Assembly (NCBI RefSeq): GCF_050003625.1
Contig: NC_134400.1
Span: 222,372,085-222,436,084 of the forward strand
DNA: 64,000 nucleotides
Direction: 5' to 3'
DNA from: Haematobia irritans
Taxonomy: Eukaryota > Arthropoda > Insecta > Diptera > Muscidae
Below, one piece after another: positions 22,263 to 33,943 of the stretch (position 1 is the stretch's first letter; each line of letters opens with the position of its first letter). Both the position numbers and the translations under genes were made by a program. The notes beneath the pieces are model-generated. The model saw only the letters and a program-made list of their open reading frames with translations. It searched no databases and was not told the origin of the DNA.

Positions 22263-22581
22263 TCCACTGTGGTGTAATGGTCAGCATACCCGCCTTGCAT
22301 AGAAAGGTTCGTCAGTTCAAACCCGGCTTCGACCGAACACCAAAAATTTTTCAGCGGTGGATTATCCCTTCTCAGTAGTGGTGGCAACATTTCTGTGTGG
22401 ATGGTTCAAATCTTCTCTGTGTGGTATCATTGAAATGTGAAATGCTCTGCTGACTCGGCTATGAAAGTAGGTTCCTTGTCATTGAGCTAAACATGGAATC
22501 GGGCAGACCCACTGTGGTATCACAATGCACTGAATAGTCGAATTGAAACATCGGGATCTCACTATACTTAACCTAACCTAA
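22263..22581 (+). mobile_element. tRNA-derived SINE, copy 1
   Basis: The head reads GTGGTGTAATGGTCAGCAT (A-box region) and, after a short spacer, a B-box-like GTTCAAACC. The body carries CGACCGAACACCAAAAA, TTTTTCAGCGGTGGATTATC and TCCTTGTCATTGAGCT. The 3' end is made of CTTAACCTAACCTA units. The whole aligns with 55234-55574 in the same order. It would be transcribed by RNA polymerase III and mobilised by a partner LINE, not seen here. Confidence 0.82.
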
Positions 22582-22588
22582 ATTGGTT

Positions 22589-23660
22589 TTTTAACCTTCA
22601 CCGTAGAACGGGAAGTATACTTACTTTGGTAATTCTGATTCGATCTAGCGTTGTCTGTCCGTCTTGGGCAGACTTAGTTCGGCCGCTTGGCACCAGTAGT
22701 TGTTATTGATGTACGTTGGATGGTATTGGAAATGGTCCATATCAGGTCCAGATGTTTTTCTATTTAATTGTTTATTTTGAATCAATAAAGAAAATATAGT
22801 TTTTATATGAGTTTATTTTATTTTTTTTTAAGCCCACCATCCCAACGAAATTTTCTTTATTCCAAGTATGTCCCAAAAATTTTATGAACTAAACTTGGGT
22901 GCAAATTTCAGTGACCTATTTGTATAGTTCAATGCTAAATAAAGCAGACATTTTTCGTACACGTCTCAAAAATAGTAAGAATTATCTACAGCGTGGTTAA
23001 AATGGTAATGATTTGGGGCCATGGATTTTTTCGTTAATTTTAGCTTTTACGAGAAGAATGAATTTCGCTTAAAATTCCAAAATTTTCAGTAAATTTTTAT
23101 CAATTTAAATGCAATAAAATTTAGTTAAATATTCGTTTGAAGTATTTCATGCTTCCCATAAAACTCTTCACTTGTTTTTGTGTGGTGAGATTTTTCAAGC
23201 TTCATTTCCTATTGGAAACGTGAAATGATAATTCAAAACTATTAACTCAATCCTATAAAGGTGCCAAGAAGAGGAATCAGCAATTTCACTCCATCATCCA
23301 CATATATTTAAACCGATATCCGGATTTTATATCTAGAGTCATTATATGCCTTGTAACAACCATGCAGAAATTGGTCCATATCGGTCGATAGTTATATGTA
23401 ACCGCCCATACAAACCGATTCTTCAACCTGACTACTTCTTCAGCTTGGATTAAAATTCGGTGTACGATATCAGTATATGCTGTCTAATTACAATGGACTA
23501 ATTTACCATTTAGAAGTCCTTAGATACCTTGTCATCGTAAATTGTTACTAGAACTCCAGTAATTCGATTGTCAGTCTTTAGTAAAATTTTGTACGTAATC
23601 CATGGTGGAGCATACATAGGATTCGACTTGGCCGAACCTTCGGCCATATATGTTTGTTAA
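22589..23660 (-). repeat. Family 2 dispersed repeat, eroded copy
   Basis: The left tail reads TTAACCTTCACCGTAGAACGG with GTCTGTCCGTC nearby, the middle has CCATGCAGAAATTGGTCC, and the right head reads TCGACTTGGCCGAACC and CGGCCATATATG. About 500 bases of AT-rich sequence (roughly 22760-23280) do not match the family and are probably an insertion. Confidence 0.6.
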
Positions 23661-24387
23661 TAATACTGGTCACTTATTTCGTTCATGGAATTCATGTACG
23701 GCATTTGCATGGCATGGTATTTTTCATTTGTTAAGTGAATAGAAAAAAACACAAACCTACGAGTACATCAAGGCTTAATTGAGTGCGGTTTAACGCACTT
23801 TACATTTTAAACCCAAACAAAAAAAAAGACGAATGTAGCGAAAACCAAAAAAAGTCTTTCATTTGTACTAACGACGGTGTAATTTGAGTTGAATTTTGCC
23901 ATTGCAAAAGGTCACACATAACTCAGTATTTATTTGTGGACTCATTGGCACGGTTTCCTTTTTTTGTTAACATGGTAAAATATTTATTTTTAAAACTCTA
24001 TTGTTTTGCTTTTTGTTCATAAAAAGGCTTACTAATCCCTTTTTAATACAAATATTTAAAATATTTGTCTGCTTTTATTTGTAACGAAACAATTTTGAAG
24101 AATTTCTTCGCCATCAGTATCTCTCAACTCATTATGGGAGGTGTTAATTGGCTCAATTTGTAAGGTGCCTTTTGCGGTGGTAACCACTGACAGGAAGGAT
24201 ACTAATCTCTTGCCTAGCGAAAATATTTTCATTAAAATGGGGTTTTCTAAATGGCAAAAGACTCGAAAGAATTTTGTGAAATAGGCGTTTGTTTTAAAAT
24301 TGCTCACATATTCTGAAATTGGTTTTGCTTTATTACTGATGTTATTGCTGTCGCACTGCGCTTCAAGTGCTAATGAACTCTAAACTA
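23661..24387. other. Gene-free stretch
   Basis: No gene or recognised repeat is supported. The region is AT-rich, and the 83-codon minus-strand open frame at 24056-24307 carries no known domain. Confidence 0.5.
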
Positions 24388-25266
24388 CCCAGCAAAAAAT
24401 TTCGGAAGTTCTTCCGAAAGCACAACTTTAAAAACACTTCCAGAAGATGCACCCCCAATGATGATATTTATTTTAACTACCCAGGAAGTTCTTTTAATTC
24501 AATATTTTATAACATGTTTTTTTCATACTTTTAATGGGTGGTTTTAACTTTTTTGTTTCAAATAGGTTAAAAACAGAGTAAGAATTCATAAAATGGTACA
24601 AATCATTTAAATTTTGTCGAAAAAACTGCTAAAACCAGTCTGAAAATATTGTGTCAAAATATTTGAGGTCAAACGTTTTCGACAAGCGTTAGAATTCATT
24701 AAAAATTATAAAAAAAAATTATAAAAACTATTTATTTGACAAAATATCGCAAAACAGCGTCGCCAAAAAAGTAGTGCAAATGTTCTCTTTGGACCCGGAA
24801 GTGGTGCAAAATTGAAGCAGAAGCTATAACATGGGCTTGTCATACGACGGATGTCCACCATTTCAACAGCCGATGCACTGAATTTTCATCACTTCTTTAG
24901 GTGTGATCCGAATTCAATGTTTTGGTTGTAAATTAAAAAATTCTGTAATATTTTGTCAAATAAATAATGTTTATATTTTTTATTATTTTTAATGCATTAT
25001 AACGCTTGTCTTGAACGTTTGACATTAAATATTTTAAAAAATTCGCAATTTTTCTAGAAAGGATAGCATTTGTTTAGGCAAAATTTAAATAATTAGCACT
25101 ATTTTATTAATTCTTAATGTGTTTTTGACCTACTTGAAACAATAAATTTAAAATACCCATTAAAAAAAAACGAAAAAAGCTAATTATAAAAAGTGACTGA
25201 AATGAACTTCCTGTGCAGTTAAAATAAAGAACAACTTTGGAAGGACATTTGTGAAAGTGCTTTATA
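24388..25266. mobile_element. Family 3 MITE, inverted head-to-head foldback
   Basis: Bases 24388-24757 are the left part of family 3 in forward orientation, starting CCCAGCAAAAAATTTCGG. From about 24763 a nearly complete family 3 copy follows in reverse, starting GCGTCGCCAAAAAAG and running to the GGAAGTTC-type end near 25266. The result is an inverted repeat with arms of roughly 370 bases and a loop of about 140 bases. It has no coding capacity. Confidence 0.75.
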
Positions 25267-26240
25267 TAGTTTCCAGTATCAAGTAGGCAAAACTTGAACT
25301 TAAAAATCAGTTGCGCCATGAATGTATTCTCAGTGTACTTCATCGCTTTTGGCTTCAACTCAATACCGAATTCATTAAAGTAAAGACAAAATCTGTGGAA
25401 CTGGGCAGGGCTTTTTCTTGATGTATAGCAACATATTGATCAATATTAGTCCTTCACAATAGTTTCAGGTGTAAGAAGAACAAGATTTAAAAATGTTGAT
25501 AAATTGGATTAAAATGGCACATCTTCCAGTACATTTTAAATTTCACCAATTTTCTTTTTTTGTTTGCACTAGGCAAATGTTAGACAGGAATAAAATAGAA
25601 TTCGTTGTCACAGTCAAACCAGCAAACACTTCCCTATCGCATTTGATTAATAACATAATAATTGAATCAATTAAAAATTTAATCGAAATTTTCAAATCAA
25701 ATATTTTTTTAAACACAATTAAAACTATCAATAAGATAGTATAATTTTCGTAATTTAAGACATTTCAAATGTACTAATTTAATAAAGATTTTTTGTGTTT
25801 GTGTGTTATGTTGATGTCTTTTACAATATTTGCATTGCCTACTCAGCTTTTTTAGTAATTAGTAGTAATTTAATTATTTTATAAATTCATTCATACAAAT
25901 ATTACAATATCAATTAATAATAAATTAAAAGTATTTATGACAATGGCATATTGTCGTCATTATTAATTTAAAAATTACAAAAATATTGTTTTAAAAATTT
26001 TGAATTTAAGAAATTATATGCATGTCTCCATTCAGAATTTGTATTAAGTCAGGCCTAGTTAGGTTTGGTCTAAGTATCTGAGTTGGAATTCTCTTAATAC
26101 AGGGCATAAAGCCATCAAAAGGTATTCGTCTTGATCTTTATTGCACATTGAGCATTTGCGGTTGGAAACTGTCAGATAGCGACTGGAAGCTTTTTGATTT
26201 TAGTCCCAACATACACTTTTAGACAAAAAATGAAGAGAAA
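25267..26240. other. Gene-free AT-rich stretch
   Basis: No gene is supported. The part at about 25630-25790 has words such as TTGAATCAATTAAAAATTTAATC that belong to the AT-rich AATTAATTG palindrome family (compare 56425-56985). The two overlapping open frames at 25493-25744 and 25543-25731 are products of this AT-rich sequence. Confidence 0.5.
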
Positions 26241-27437
26241 ACAAGTAAGGAAAGTCTAAAGTCGGGCGGGCCGACTATATTATACCCTGCACCATTTTGT
26301 ATATCTAAATTTTCGATACCATATCACATCCGTCAAATGTGTTGGGGGCTATATATAAAGGTTTGTCCCAAATACATACATTTAAATATCACTCGATCTG
26401 GACAGAATTTGATCGACTTCTACAAAATCTATAGACTCAAAATTTAAGTCGGCTAATGCACTAGGATGGAACACAACGTTAGTAAAAAATTATGGGAAAC
26501 ATTTAAATCTGAAGCAATTTTAAGGAAACTTCGCAAAAGTTTATTTATGATTTATGGCTCGATATACATGTATTAGAAGTTTAGGAAAAGTAGAGTCTTG
26601 GTATTTTGACCATTTTTGTTGAAATCAGAAAAACATATATATGGGAGCTATATCTAAATCTGAACCGATTTCAACCAAATTTGGCACAGATAGCTACATT
26701 GCTAATTCTACTCCCTGTGCAAATGTTCAACTAAATCAGAGTAAAAAATTGGCCTCTGTGGCCAATCGGGCGAAAGCAATATATGGGAGATATATCTAAA
26801 TCTGAACCAATTTCAACTAAATTTGGCACGCATAGCTACAATGCTAATTCTACTCCCTGTGCAAAATTTCAATTGAATCGGACTAAAAGATTTCAATAAA
26901 ATTTGGCACACTTGACTACGCTACTAATTGTACTTCTAGCGCAAAATTTCAACCGAATTGTGGTAAAAAAACTGGCTTCTGAGACCGTATTAGTCCATAT
27001 CGGGCGAAAGATATATATGGGAGCTATAACTAAATCCGAACCGATTTCAATAAAATTTGGCACACTTGTCTATAGTACTAATTGTTCTGATTGTGCAAAA
27101 TTTTAAGCAAATTAGGTTAAAACTCTGGCTTCTGGGACCGTATTAGTACATATCGAGCGAAATATATATATGGGAGCTATATCTAAATCTGAACCGATTT
27201 CAAAATCAATAGGGTTCTATACTGAGCCAAAACACATACTTGTGCCAAATTTGAAGTCGATTGGACTAAAACTTCGACCTAGACTTTGATTACAAAAATG
27301 TGTTCACGGACAGACGGACATGGCTATATCGACTCAGGAGCCCACCCTGAGCATCTTTGCCAAAGACACCTTCTGGGTGTTCCAAACATATGCACTAACA
27401 TACAATACCTTGTTCCACAGTGTGGCGCAGGGTATAA
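26241..27437 (+). mobile_element. Family 1 repeat, copy C
   Basis: The head ACAAGTAAGGAAAGTC begins at 26241 and the tail TTCCACAGTGTGGCGCAGGG ends near 27433. The body has fewer and less regular tandem units than copy A, and some internal deletions (for example in the stretch before 26600). The tail is of the GTGTGGCGCAGGG type, unlike the AGTAGTGGTGAAGGG tail of copy A. No coding frame. Confidence 0.8.
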
Positions 27438-29374
27438 AAATTGTACGTAAATGAAGCATAAATATTTACTAAATTAGTACTTCTCACAAAATGGTTCATT
27501 ATTTCTTTAAATTTGTACATTTTACTACAAATGCGTCCATCGTGAACTTCGTATGGCACTAAAGACATTCTTGCAATTTTAAACTCATTTTTTTTTTCTT
27601 TAAAACTACAAAATTTTATTTAACAAATAAAAAAAAATTAATTATATCTAATACATTTTCTTGAATTTGTCGAAAAATATTTACGTATTTTTGTGATATC
27701 AGCGTGATGTCAACGTTTGTAATACTTTTTAGTAAAATTTTTCTAAAAATATTTACAATTTTCTAAAATTAACCAAAATTTTTCTTCCTGGCGGCTTCAC
27801 TGTTTTTTCAGTCTATATTATATGTTTAAACGAAATCAACCAAATTAAAAAAGGTTGACAACACCTTTAAATGACTTCCAACCAACACCACTGTATCGAA
27901 ATATGCATTTGGTTATTTGAAATTGCAAACGCTCTCAATTTTATTAAAAGTTTATTAGAAATATCGCATTACAACAAAATCCACTTGTATTTTATAAAAT
28001 GAATTTCTAATCAATTCCAATAACACTCATATAAAATAAATAAAAACCGAGTCCTCATAAATATGAATGAGTTTATGGGAGTATTTCCTGTATATTAAGG
28101 CTCGTGTAATCTATGCTGCAGTGGTACTTGTAAAAATGGCATTCTCATCTTTTGTGTTACTGACACTCTCTACCCATTTGAACGGTCCTCTTCAAATTTT
28201 ATTCATTTATGCTTGCTTATATGGATATGCGACAACCACTTCAATCATCTGTGTCAAAAGCTCATAGGGTCATTTGTGACAACAAAAAAATACCACGCAA
28301 AAAACCAAATCGCAAAATCCCAAAAAATTCATTTTCATTTGTTGTGCAAATTTTCTGTGGCGCATGTTGCATGACCAAGTGTTTAGAACTCGAATTTCGT
28401 TAAGATTCAATATCCCCCGGGTACTTAAATAACACAGGAGCTTAGGCAGGCCTATTCATATGAGTATTCCGAATATTATCAATACCTATGTCATTTGCTG
28501 GTGGGCAGGAAAAAAAGATTCTCACGCTTTATGAAAGGATGGTATCATGGCAAACGTCATTATTGTATTTTTTTTTGTGGGATCAAACTAAAGACTCTAT
28601 TTTGTGGAAATATTTACTCTTGGCTTAGGCAAGTATCTTTAGGCCACGGTCTAAGCAAACATATTTCTCTGTGACCATCACCACCACCAGCAAGAGGAGG
28701 GGGAGGAGCAGGGATATGCCATCAAAAGTCTATTCAATATCACTTTGAAATACATTTCATTGGTCTTAACCGCGTATAAAGCGGAGATGAGGATGTTGCC
28801 AAAGCACAGGAGAGTATTATGGATTCATTGTGTGGGCTTGTTTATATTTGCGGACGCATGTCATTTCAAGCTAATCCAGGGGGCAAATACTAAATGATTT
28901 TTGCTTTTTTTTGCCCAGCTCCTTCCTTAGGCATTCTAGCTTACATTTCAATTCGTTGTTGTCGTGGTCGTGTGTGTGTGTGTGTTTGTTACAAAATACA
29001 AGTAAAGTAACATTAATCCCTTGACGCATCCTTGCCTTAGAGATAGAAATGGAATGTTTTGTAACAACCCCACCAACGACCATTGACAGCAGTGGCTGCA
29101 AACAATGCCATGCCACACTTGGACCACCTTGGTCGACAATAATACCACCTTTTGCCACAGAATGAATTGTGCCTGTAGCCTGGGCAAGGATTGAAAGTGA
29201 ATGGCTCTGTGTGTGTGTATGTGGGCAAATAAGTTAGTGTGGGTATGTATGCTAAGGAGCACGTGCTCCTTTGTTTATTTTAACCCAAACGACAAAATAT
29301 GAAAAGGAAGGAAATAACTGCGTGAAATCTGTAAAAAGGAAGCATCATACATCGCTTCCAAGTACAGTGGAAAC
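27438..29374. other. Gene-free stretch
   Basis: No gene is supported. A GTGTGTGTGTGTGTTTG microsatellite lies at about 28971. The three overlapping minus-strand frames at 28871-29262 run through it and through CA-rich sequence and lack any recognised domain. Sequence complexity is higher here than in the repeat blocks, so this may be original host DNA. Confidence 0.5.
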
Positions 29375-29585
29375 TAAAATATTTTTGGCTTGAAATCGTG
29401 TTAAGATATTAATTCTTAATTGAAACTGCTTCAATCATGGAATTGATAATATCAATCACCGACGCCAATTAAAGAATTAATTAATCCAATTAAAAATTTA
29501 AAATATTTTACTAATTTTTGTGAATTTTGTGTTGATTAAAAAATTAATGGATTATTATTGTTGATATCTTTTCTGTGTACTGTTT
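29375..29585. mobile_element. AT-rich AATTAATTG palindrome MITE
   Basis: The stretch is built of AATTAATTAATCCAATTAAA-like words in both orientations with a right end TTTTCTGTGTAC, matching the CACAGAAAA-type end of the larger copy at 56425-56985. It also contains ATCAATCACCGACGCCAATT, shared with the intron segment at about 58590. Non-coding. Confidence 0.55.
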
Positions 29586-29810
29586 ATTTGGTTAATTAAA
29601 ATACGAATAAGAAGATATTACTGAACGGAATAAACGTTCGTTTCTTTCATCATTAATTACTCAGAAATCAATATTATATGGAAATATTTCATAAAACACA
29701 CGAACCTATATTTACAAACCTATCACATACTATGCAATATTTATTCTGTTTTGAAACACTCAGAATAAATATTTATGTATGAGAACTATTTTTTTTTATT
29801 CTCATGTTAA

Positions 29811-30052
29811 CCCTCTAATGTACCATTTTTCTGCTATCTGATAAAATAATCTAGGTTTACGACACAAAAGCCAGAGAACGAAACAAGCAAATTCTATACG
29901 GTAAAATTCAGTGTATTCTGCAAAGTCTCTTGTAGAGTTTTGACTAAGTTTTGCTCTTATTTTACGCATTTTTGTTGTCTTTAATTGTGTGTTCACTATA
30001 AGCGTCCTGTTTTATAGTAGACCGCCTAAAGGCGGGATTGGGCATTAGAGGG
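29811..30052. mobile_element. piggyBac-type MITE (TTAA target)
   Basis: The left end CCCTCTAATG and the right end CATTAGAGGG are perfect 10-base inverted repeats, and TTAA stands directly outside both (29807-29810 and 30053-30056). TTAA duplication with CCC-starting ends is the hallmark of piggyBac elements. At 242 bases with no transposase it is non-autonomous. The overlapping open frame of 64 codons is incidental. Confidence 0.85.
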
Positions 30053-30056
30053 TTAA

Positions 30057-30490
30057 TGAGTGGTTTGAAAATCACTGCTGTTAATTTCTCAATTTGCATT
30101 TTCCTGGATCAACAGTTGAAAGATATTTGCTCATTTCCCATCTTCTATTTACCAGAAAGAAAATATCAGCAGAACGTTGGAAACTTGTAGCAGAGACTTT
30201 AAAACTGTTTGCCCTCAGTATGAAACGGGTAATAAGCACACTATGTCCTGTGAAATTTTGTGTTTAATGGTCATAAATACATACAAGGATGATGCGATAA
30301 GTACATAGCCTCCCCGCAGAAAATTCTTGAAAGCGGTTATAATCCAAATTTTAGCCAGACTGTATACCTATTTTTGAAAGATAAAAAACCAATATTGGTT
30401 GGAGTTTATGGAGTAAAACTATAGAATGTTTGGATACAGAGTACTATGACTCTTCTGATCAGGTGTTCCTTAGAGTAATACGCTGTTATA
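30057..30490. other. Gene-free stretch
   Basis: No gene or clear repeat is seen between the piggyBac-type MITE and the start of the family 2 copy. Confidence 0.5.
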
Positions 30491-30692
30491 ATTTTTTATA
30501 ACCTTCACCATAAGATGCAGTTTTAACGTGTCGAAATACTGGACGCGATTCAGCCCGGTGTTGAAATCCGAACGAAACAATCTATTGGTAGAAGTAGTTA
30601 TTGGTAATGTTGGTCGGATAGTATTGCAAATTGTCGGACCACTTTAAGATATAGCCCCAGATTTGACTTTTGAAGACTTCTGGAGGAGCGTA

Positions 30693-31987
30693 ACAGGTTG
30701 GCTGATAAGTACCCGGTCTGACACATAGATGGCGTCGCTAGTACTAAATACATATTATTTTTATATAGTACCAACCTTAAAATGATTCGTGTCAAAATTT
30801 GACGTCTGTAAGTCAATTAGTTTTTGAGATAGAGCGTCTTTTATGAAGCAACTTTTGTTATTGTGAAAAAAAAATTGGAAAAAAGGAATTTCGTGTTTTG
30901 ATAAAATACTGTTTTCTGAAGGGAAAAAATACGGTGGAAGCAAAAACTTGGCTTGATAATGAGTTTCCGGACTCTGCCCCAGGGAAATCAACAATAATTG
31001 ATTGGTATGCAAAATTCAAGCGTGGTGAAGTGAGCACGGAGGACGGTGAACGCAGTGGACGCCTGAAAGAGTTGGTTACCGACGAAAACATCAAAAAACT
31101 CCACAAAATGATTTTGATTGACCGTAAAATGAAATTGATCGAGATAGCAGAGGCCTTAAAGATATCAAAGGAACGTGTTGGTCATATCATTCATCAATAT
31201 TTGGATATGCGGAAGCTCTGTGCAAAATGGGTGCCGCGCGAGCTCACATTTGACCAAAAACAATAACGTGTTGATGATTCTGAGCGGTGTTTGCAGCTGT
31301 TAACTCGTAATACAGCCGAGTTTTTCCATCGATATGTGACAATGGATGAAACATGGCTCCATCACTACACTCCTGAGTCCAATCGACAGTCGGCTGAGTG
31401 GACAGCGACCGGTGAACCGTCTCCGAAACGTGGAAAGACTCAAAAGTCCGCTGGCAAAGTAATGGCCTCTGTTTTTTGGGATGCGCATGGAATAATTTTT
31501 ATCGATTATCTTGTGAAGGGAAAAACCATCAACAGTGACTATTATATGGCGTTATTGGAGCGTTTGAAGTTCGAAATCGCGGCAAAACGGCCCCATATGA
31601 AGAAGAAAAAAGTGTTGTTCCACCAAGACAACGCACCGTGCCACAAATCACTGAGAACGATGGCAAAAATTCATGAATTGGGCTTCGAATTACTTCCCCA
31701 CCCACCGTATTCTCCAGATCGGGCACCCAGCAACTTTTTCATGTTCTCAGATCTCAAAAGGATGCTCGCAGGGAAAAAATTTGGCTGCAATGAAGAGGTG
31801 ATCGCCGAAACTGAGGCCTATTTTGAGGCAAAACGGAAGGAGTACTACCAAAATGGTATCAAAAAATTGGAAGGTCGTTATAATCGTTGTATCGCTCTTG
31901 AAGAGAACTATGTTGAATAATAAAAACGAATTTTAACAAAAAAATGTGTTTTACTTTATTAGACCGGGGACTTATCAGCCAACCTGT
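30693..31987 (+). mobile_element. Himar1-like mariner, copy 2
   Basis: Ends carry ACAGGTTGGCTGATAAGT and its complement, with TA at 30691-30692 and 31988-31989. Length is 1295 bases. This is the best preserved of the three copies: its coding frame runs full length apart from a lost start and one stop (separate entry). It is inserted in a family 2 repeat. Confidence 0.95.
30874..31920 (+). pseudogene. Himar1-like transposase with three lesions
   Basis: The frame is 349 codons including the stop, the length expected for Himar1. Three disabling changes are seen. The start codon position reads ATT (30874-30876). Codon 131 is TAA (31264-31266) where copy 3 has a glutamine codon. The third catalytic aspartate is asparagine (APSN, codon 287, at 31732-31734). 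The first two aspartates, in TMDETWLHH (codon 158) and HQDNAPCHK (codon 252), are kept, with the mariner spacing of 34 residues to codon 287. The N-terminal part shows the helix-turn-helix blocks (TWLDNEFPD, ERVGHIIHQYLD). Point changes with no frameshift suggest a moderately recent insertion that has decayed by substitution. Confidence 0.93.
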
Positions 31988-32287
31988 TATTTCTTCCAAT
32001 CCGGTTGAAATTTGGTACGCAACAGTTTCAGATCGGTTCCTATTTTTATGTAGACTCATCTGTATAAAACGCTCAAGAAGTAAAGTGGCTTAAGTATGTA
32101 GCTAACTTGTCCACCTTTTTATCTAACATCGACATCATTGCAAAGACTATAAAACTTTTCGTCTACAGTTTGAAACTCTCTGCTTCCAACATAATTTGAA
32201 TGCGGAAAAAAGAAGGAATATTTCTCAAAACAAAACAACTAACATAAGAGCTCGGAACAAAATCCCTGAACTTTTAGCTGTACACAC

Positions 32288-32457
32288 TGAAAGAACAGTT
32301 TTCTTTTCTGAGAAACGAAATTTTAGACAAGCAAAGTCTTCTTCACTAAAAAATTTTCTTTAACAGCAACCAAAAATGATTAAAGATTCTAATTACTTAT
32401 TATAAACTCGGGTTTATACTTTAAAAGAAGACTAAAATATTTTTCTTTGGGTGTAGG
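32288..32457. mobile_element. CACTGAAAGAA-type foldback MITE, short copy
   Basis: CACTGAAAGAACAGTTTTCT opens the element and ATTTTTCTTTGGGTGTA closes it. GAAATTTTAGACAAGCAAAG is present on the left; the matching right arm is reduced. Non-coding. Confidence 0.7.
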
Positions 32458-33712
32458 CTTATGAAAAAGATCACTTGGCTCACATACTGAACGATATTTT
32501 AGTCATGAGAAAACTAGCAGTGCGGTATTTGCATACTCCAGACAACGAATGGTCTTTCAGCCCAATAACAGGGAGGTTCTGCGTCGTTTTGAGGCAATCG
32601 ACGCAGCATGAGGTCCCGATGTAGGCACCGAAGTCCAAGGAACAATCAAACAAAAACCATTCACCATGATATCGGCTGATACTTCACCGCTCGCTAAAAT
32701 GGTCGAATTAAGTTGCAAGCTGCTGCAACCTAGACCATATTTTTCTGATTTTGCCCGTTCGTCTTCCTTTTGTTTCTAAACTCAAAAACGTCAATTATTC
32801 CAAAATGTGGAGCATTTAATAGTAAATCGAGACATTCCTTTTTTTAGTATATAGTCACAAAAGATTACTGTGAACGATTTTGATCGTCCCTTGAATATTT
32901 TGGTATTGATTCTGAGCCAGATAAACGTCCTCTTTAAAAGAAATTCATTTTTAGGAAGTTATCCGGCTTCAAGTTCGCCAAAAAAATTCTTGGATCCAAA
33001 AATGTGGACCTACCCTTATGAATTTTGCTACTTATTCTGAGCTAAAGAAGCGGATTCTTCAAAATAAAAACGTCATCTAGGAAGATATCTAGCTTTTAAC
33101 CTAGGCTCTATGAAATTAAAATGATATTCAGATACAAAAAAAATCAGTTTAGAAATGAAAATTATATCATCTACTTCAAACTAGAAAAAGAGCTTTCTTG
33201 AAATACAGTAGTTTTCTCTTGTAGGACATCGCAAAAAAATTACCTGGATCCAAAGATTTTGAACTTCCCTTAAGGAGTTTGGTATTGATTCCGAGCCAAA
33301 GATGCGGCTTCATTAATCTAGGATTAATAAAAATTAAATCTAGGATACAGATCTCATGTATAGAATTTTCCTTCCCTTTTTCGCAGTATAATAATAAAAC
33401 TATTTACGTACAAACAAATGTCAGTTTAAAAATCCGGATACTTTAAAGTACAAAATGTTTTCTTAAACTACAAAGAAAATCTCAAACCACATACGCAACA
33501 CCTTCAAAATAAGTACTTAAGTTCTTTATCATCAATCCGAAAATTCAGTATGACACATAATTTAAAGTATATTTCTTTAAACCAAAAATGTTTCTCTTTA
33601 CTTTAAGATAGATTTGCCCACCTTCGACAATTTTAATGGAGGGAGTTTAATTCCAAGGACTCGTGTCGTTTAATGAAATAAAATTCATATGACAAATATT
33701 GTGAATTAGTAC
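32458..33712. repeat. Degenerate repeats related to family 4, no gene
   Basis: Between about 32880 and 33330 the phrase GGTATTGATTCTGAGCCA (with variants such as TTATTCTGAGCTAAAGAAGC and GGTATTGATTCCGAGCC) comes three times at roughly 140-250 base intervals, each followed by a lysine-like A-rich and CTAGGAAG-type segment. The phrase belongs to family 4 (44768-45411). No gene is supported anywhere in this interval. Confidence 0.45.
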
Positions 33713-33943
33713 ACTGAAAGAAGAGTTTTCTTTTCTGAGGAACGAACTTTTAGACAAACGAAGATTTCTTTTGACGCTAAAAAATTTTCTTTAGAAGCAA
33801 ATAAAACACATTAGAGAGCATGGTTACAACGTTTGTCATGAATTCGGGTTTATTTGCTTTCAATCAAAATACTTTATGTCAAAGGAAAATTTCGTTTGTC
33901 TAAAATTTCGTTCCTTAGGAAAGTATTTTTTCTTTGGGTGTAC
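33713..33943. mobile_element. CACTGAAAGAA-type foldback MITE, well kept copy
   Basis: Left arm CACTGAAAGAAGAGTTTTCT, right arm AGTATTTTTTCTTTGGGTG; internally AACTTTTAGACAAACGAAG faces TTCGTTTGTCTAAAATTTCG. The 231-base unit aligns with 6953-7170 and 20919-21148. The 72-codon open frame that begins inside it is a by-product. Confidence 0.78.

Larger units (their letters stand above)
30491..32065 (-). repeat. Family 2 repeat split by Himar1
   Basis: The left part (30491-30690) has TTATAACCTTCACCATAAG and the GTTGAAATCCGAACGAAAC block. The right part (from 31990) continues with CTTCCAATCCGGTTGAAAT, GTTCCTATTTTTATG and related family text. The Himar1 copy 2 lies exactly between them. The insertion is thus younger than the family 2 copy. 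Confidence 0.65.

Noticed and set aside
28871..29262. Three overlapping minus-strand open frames of 63-104 codons
   Set aside because: They read through CA/GT microsatellites in different frames and carry no domain.
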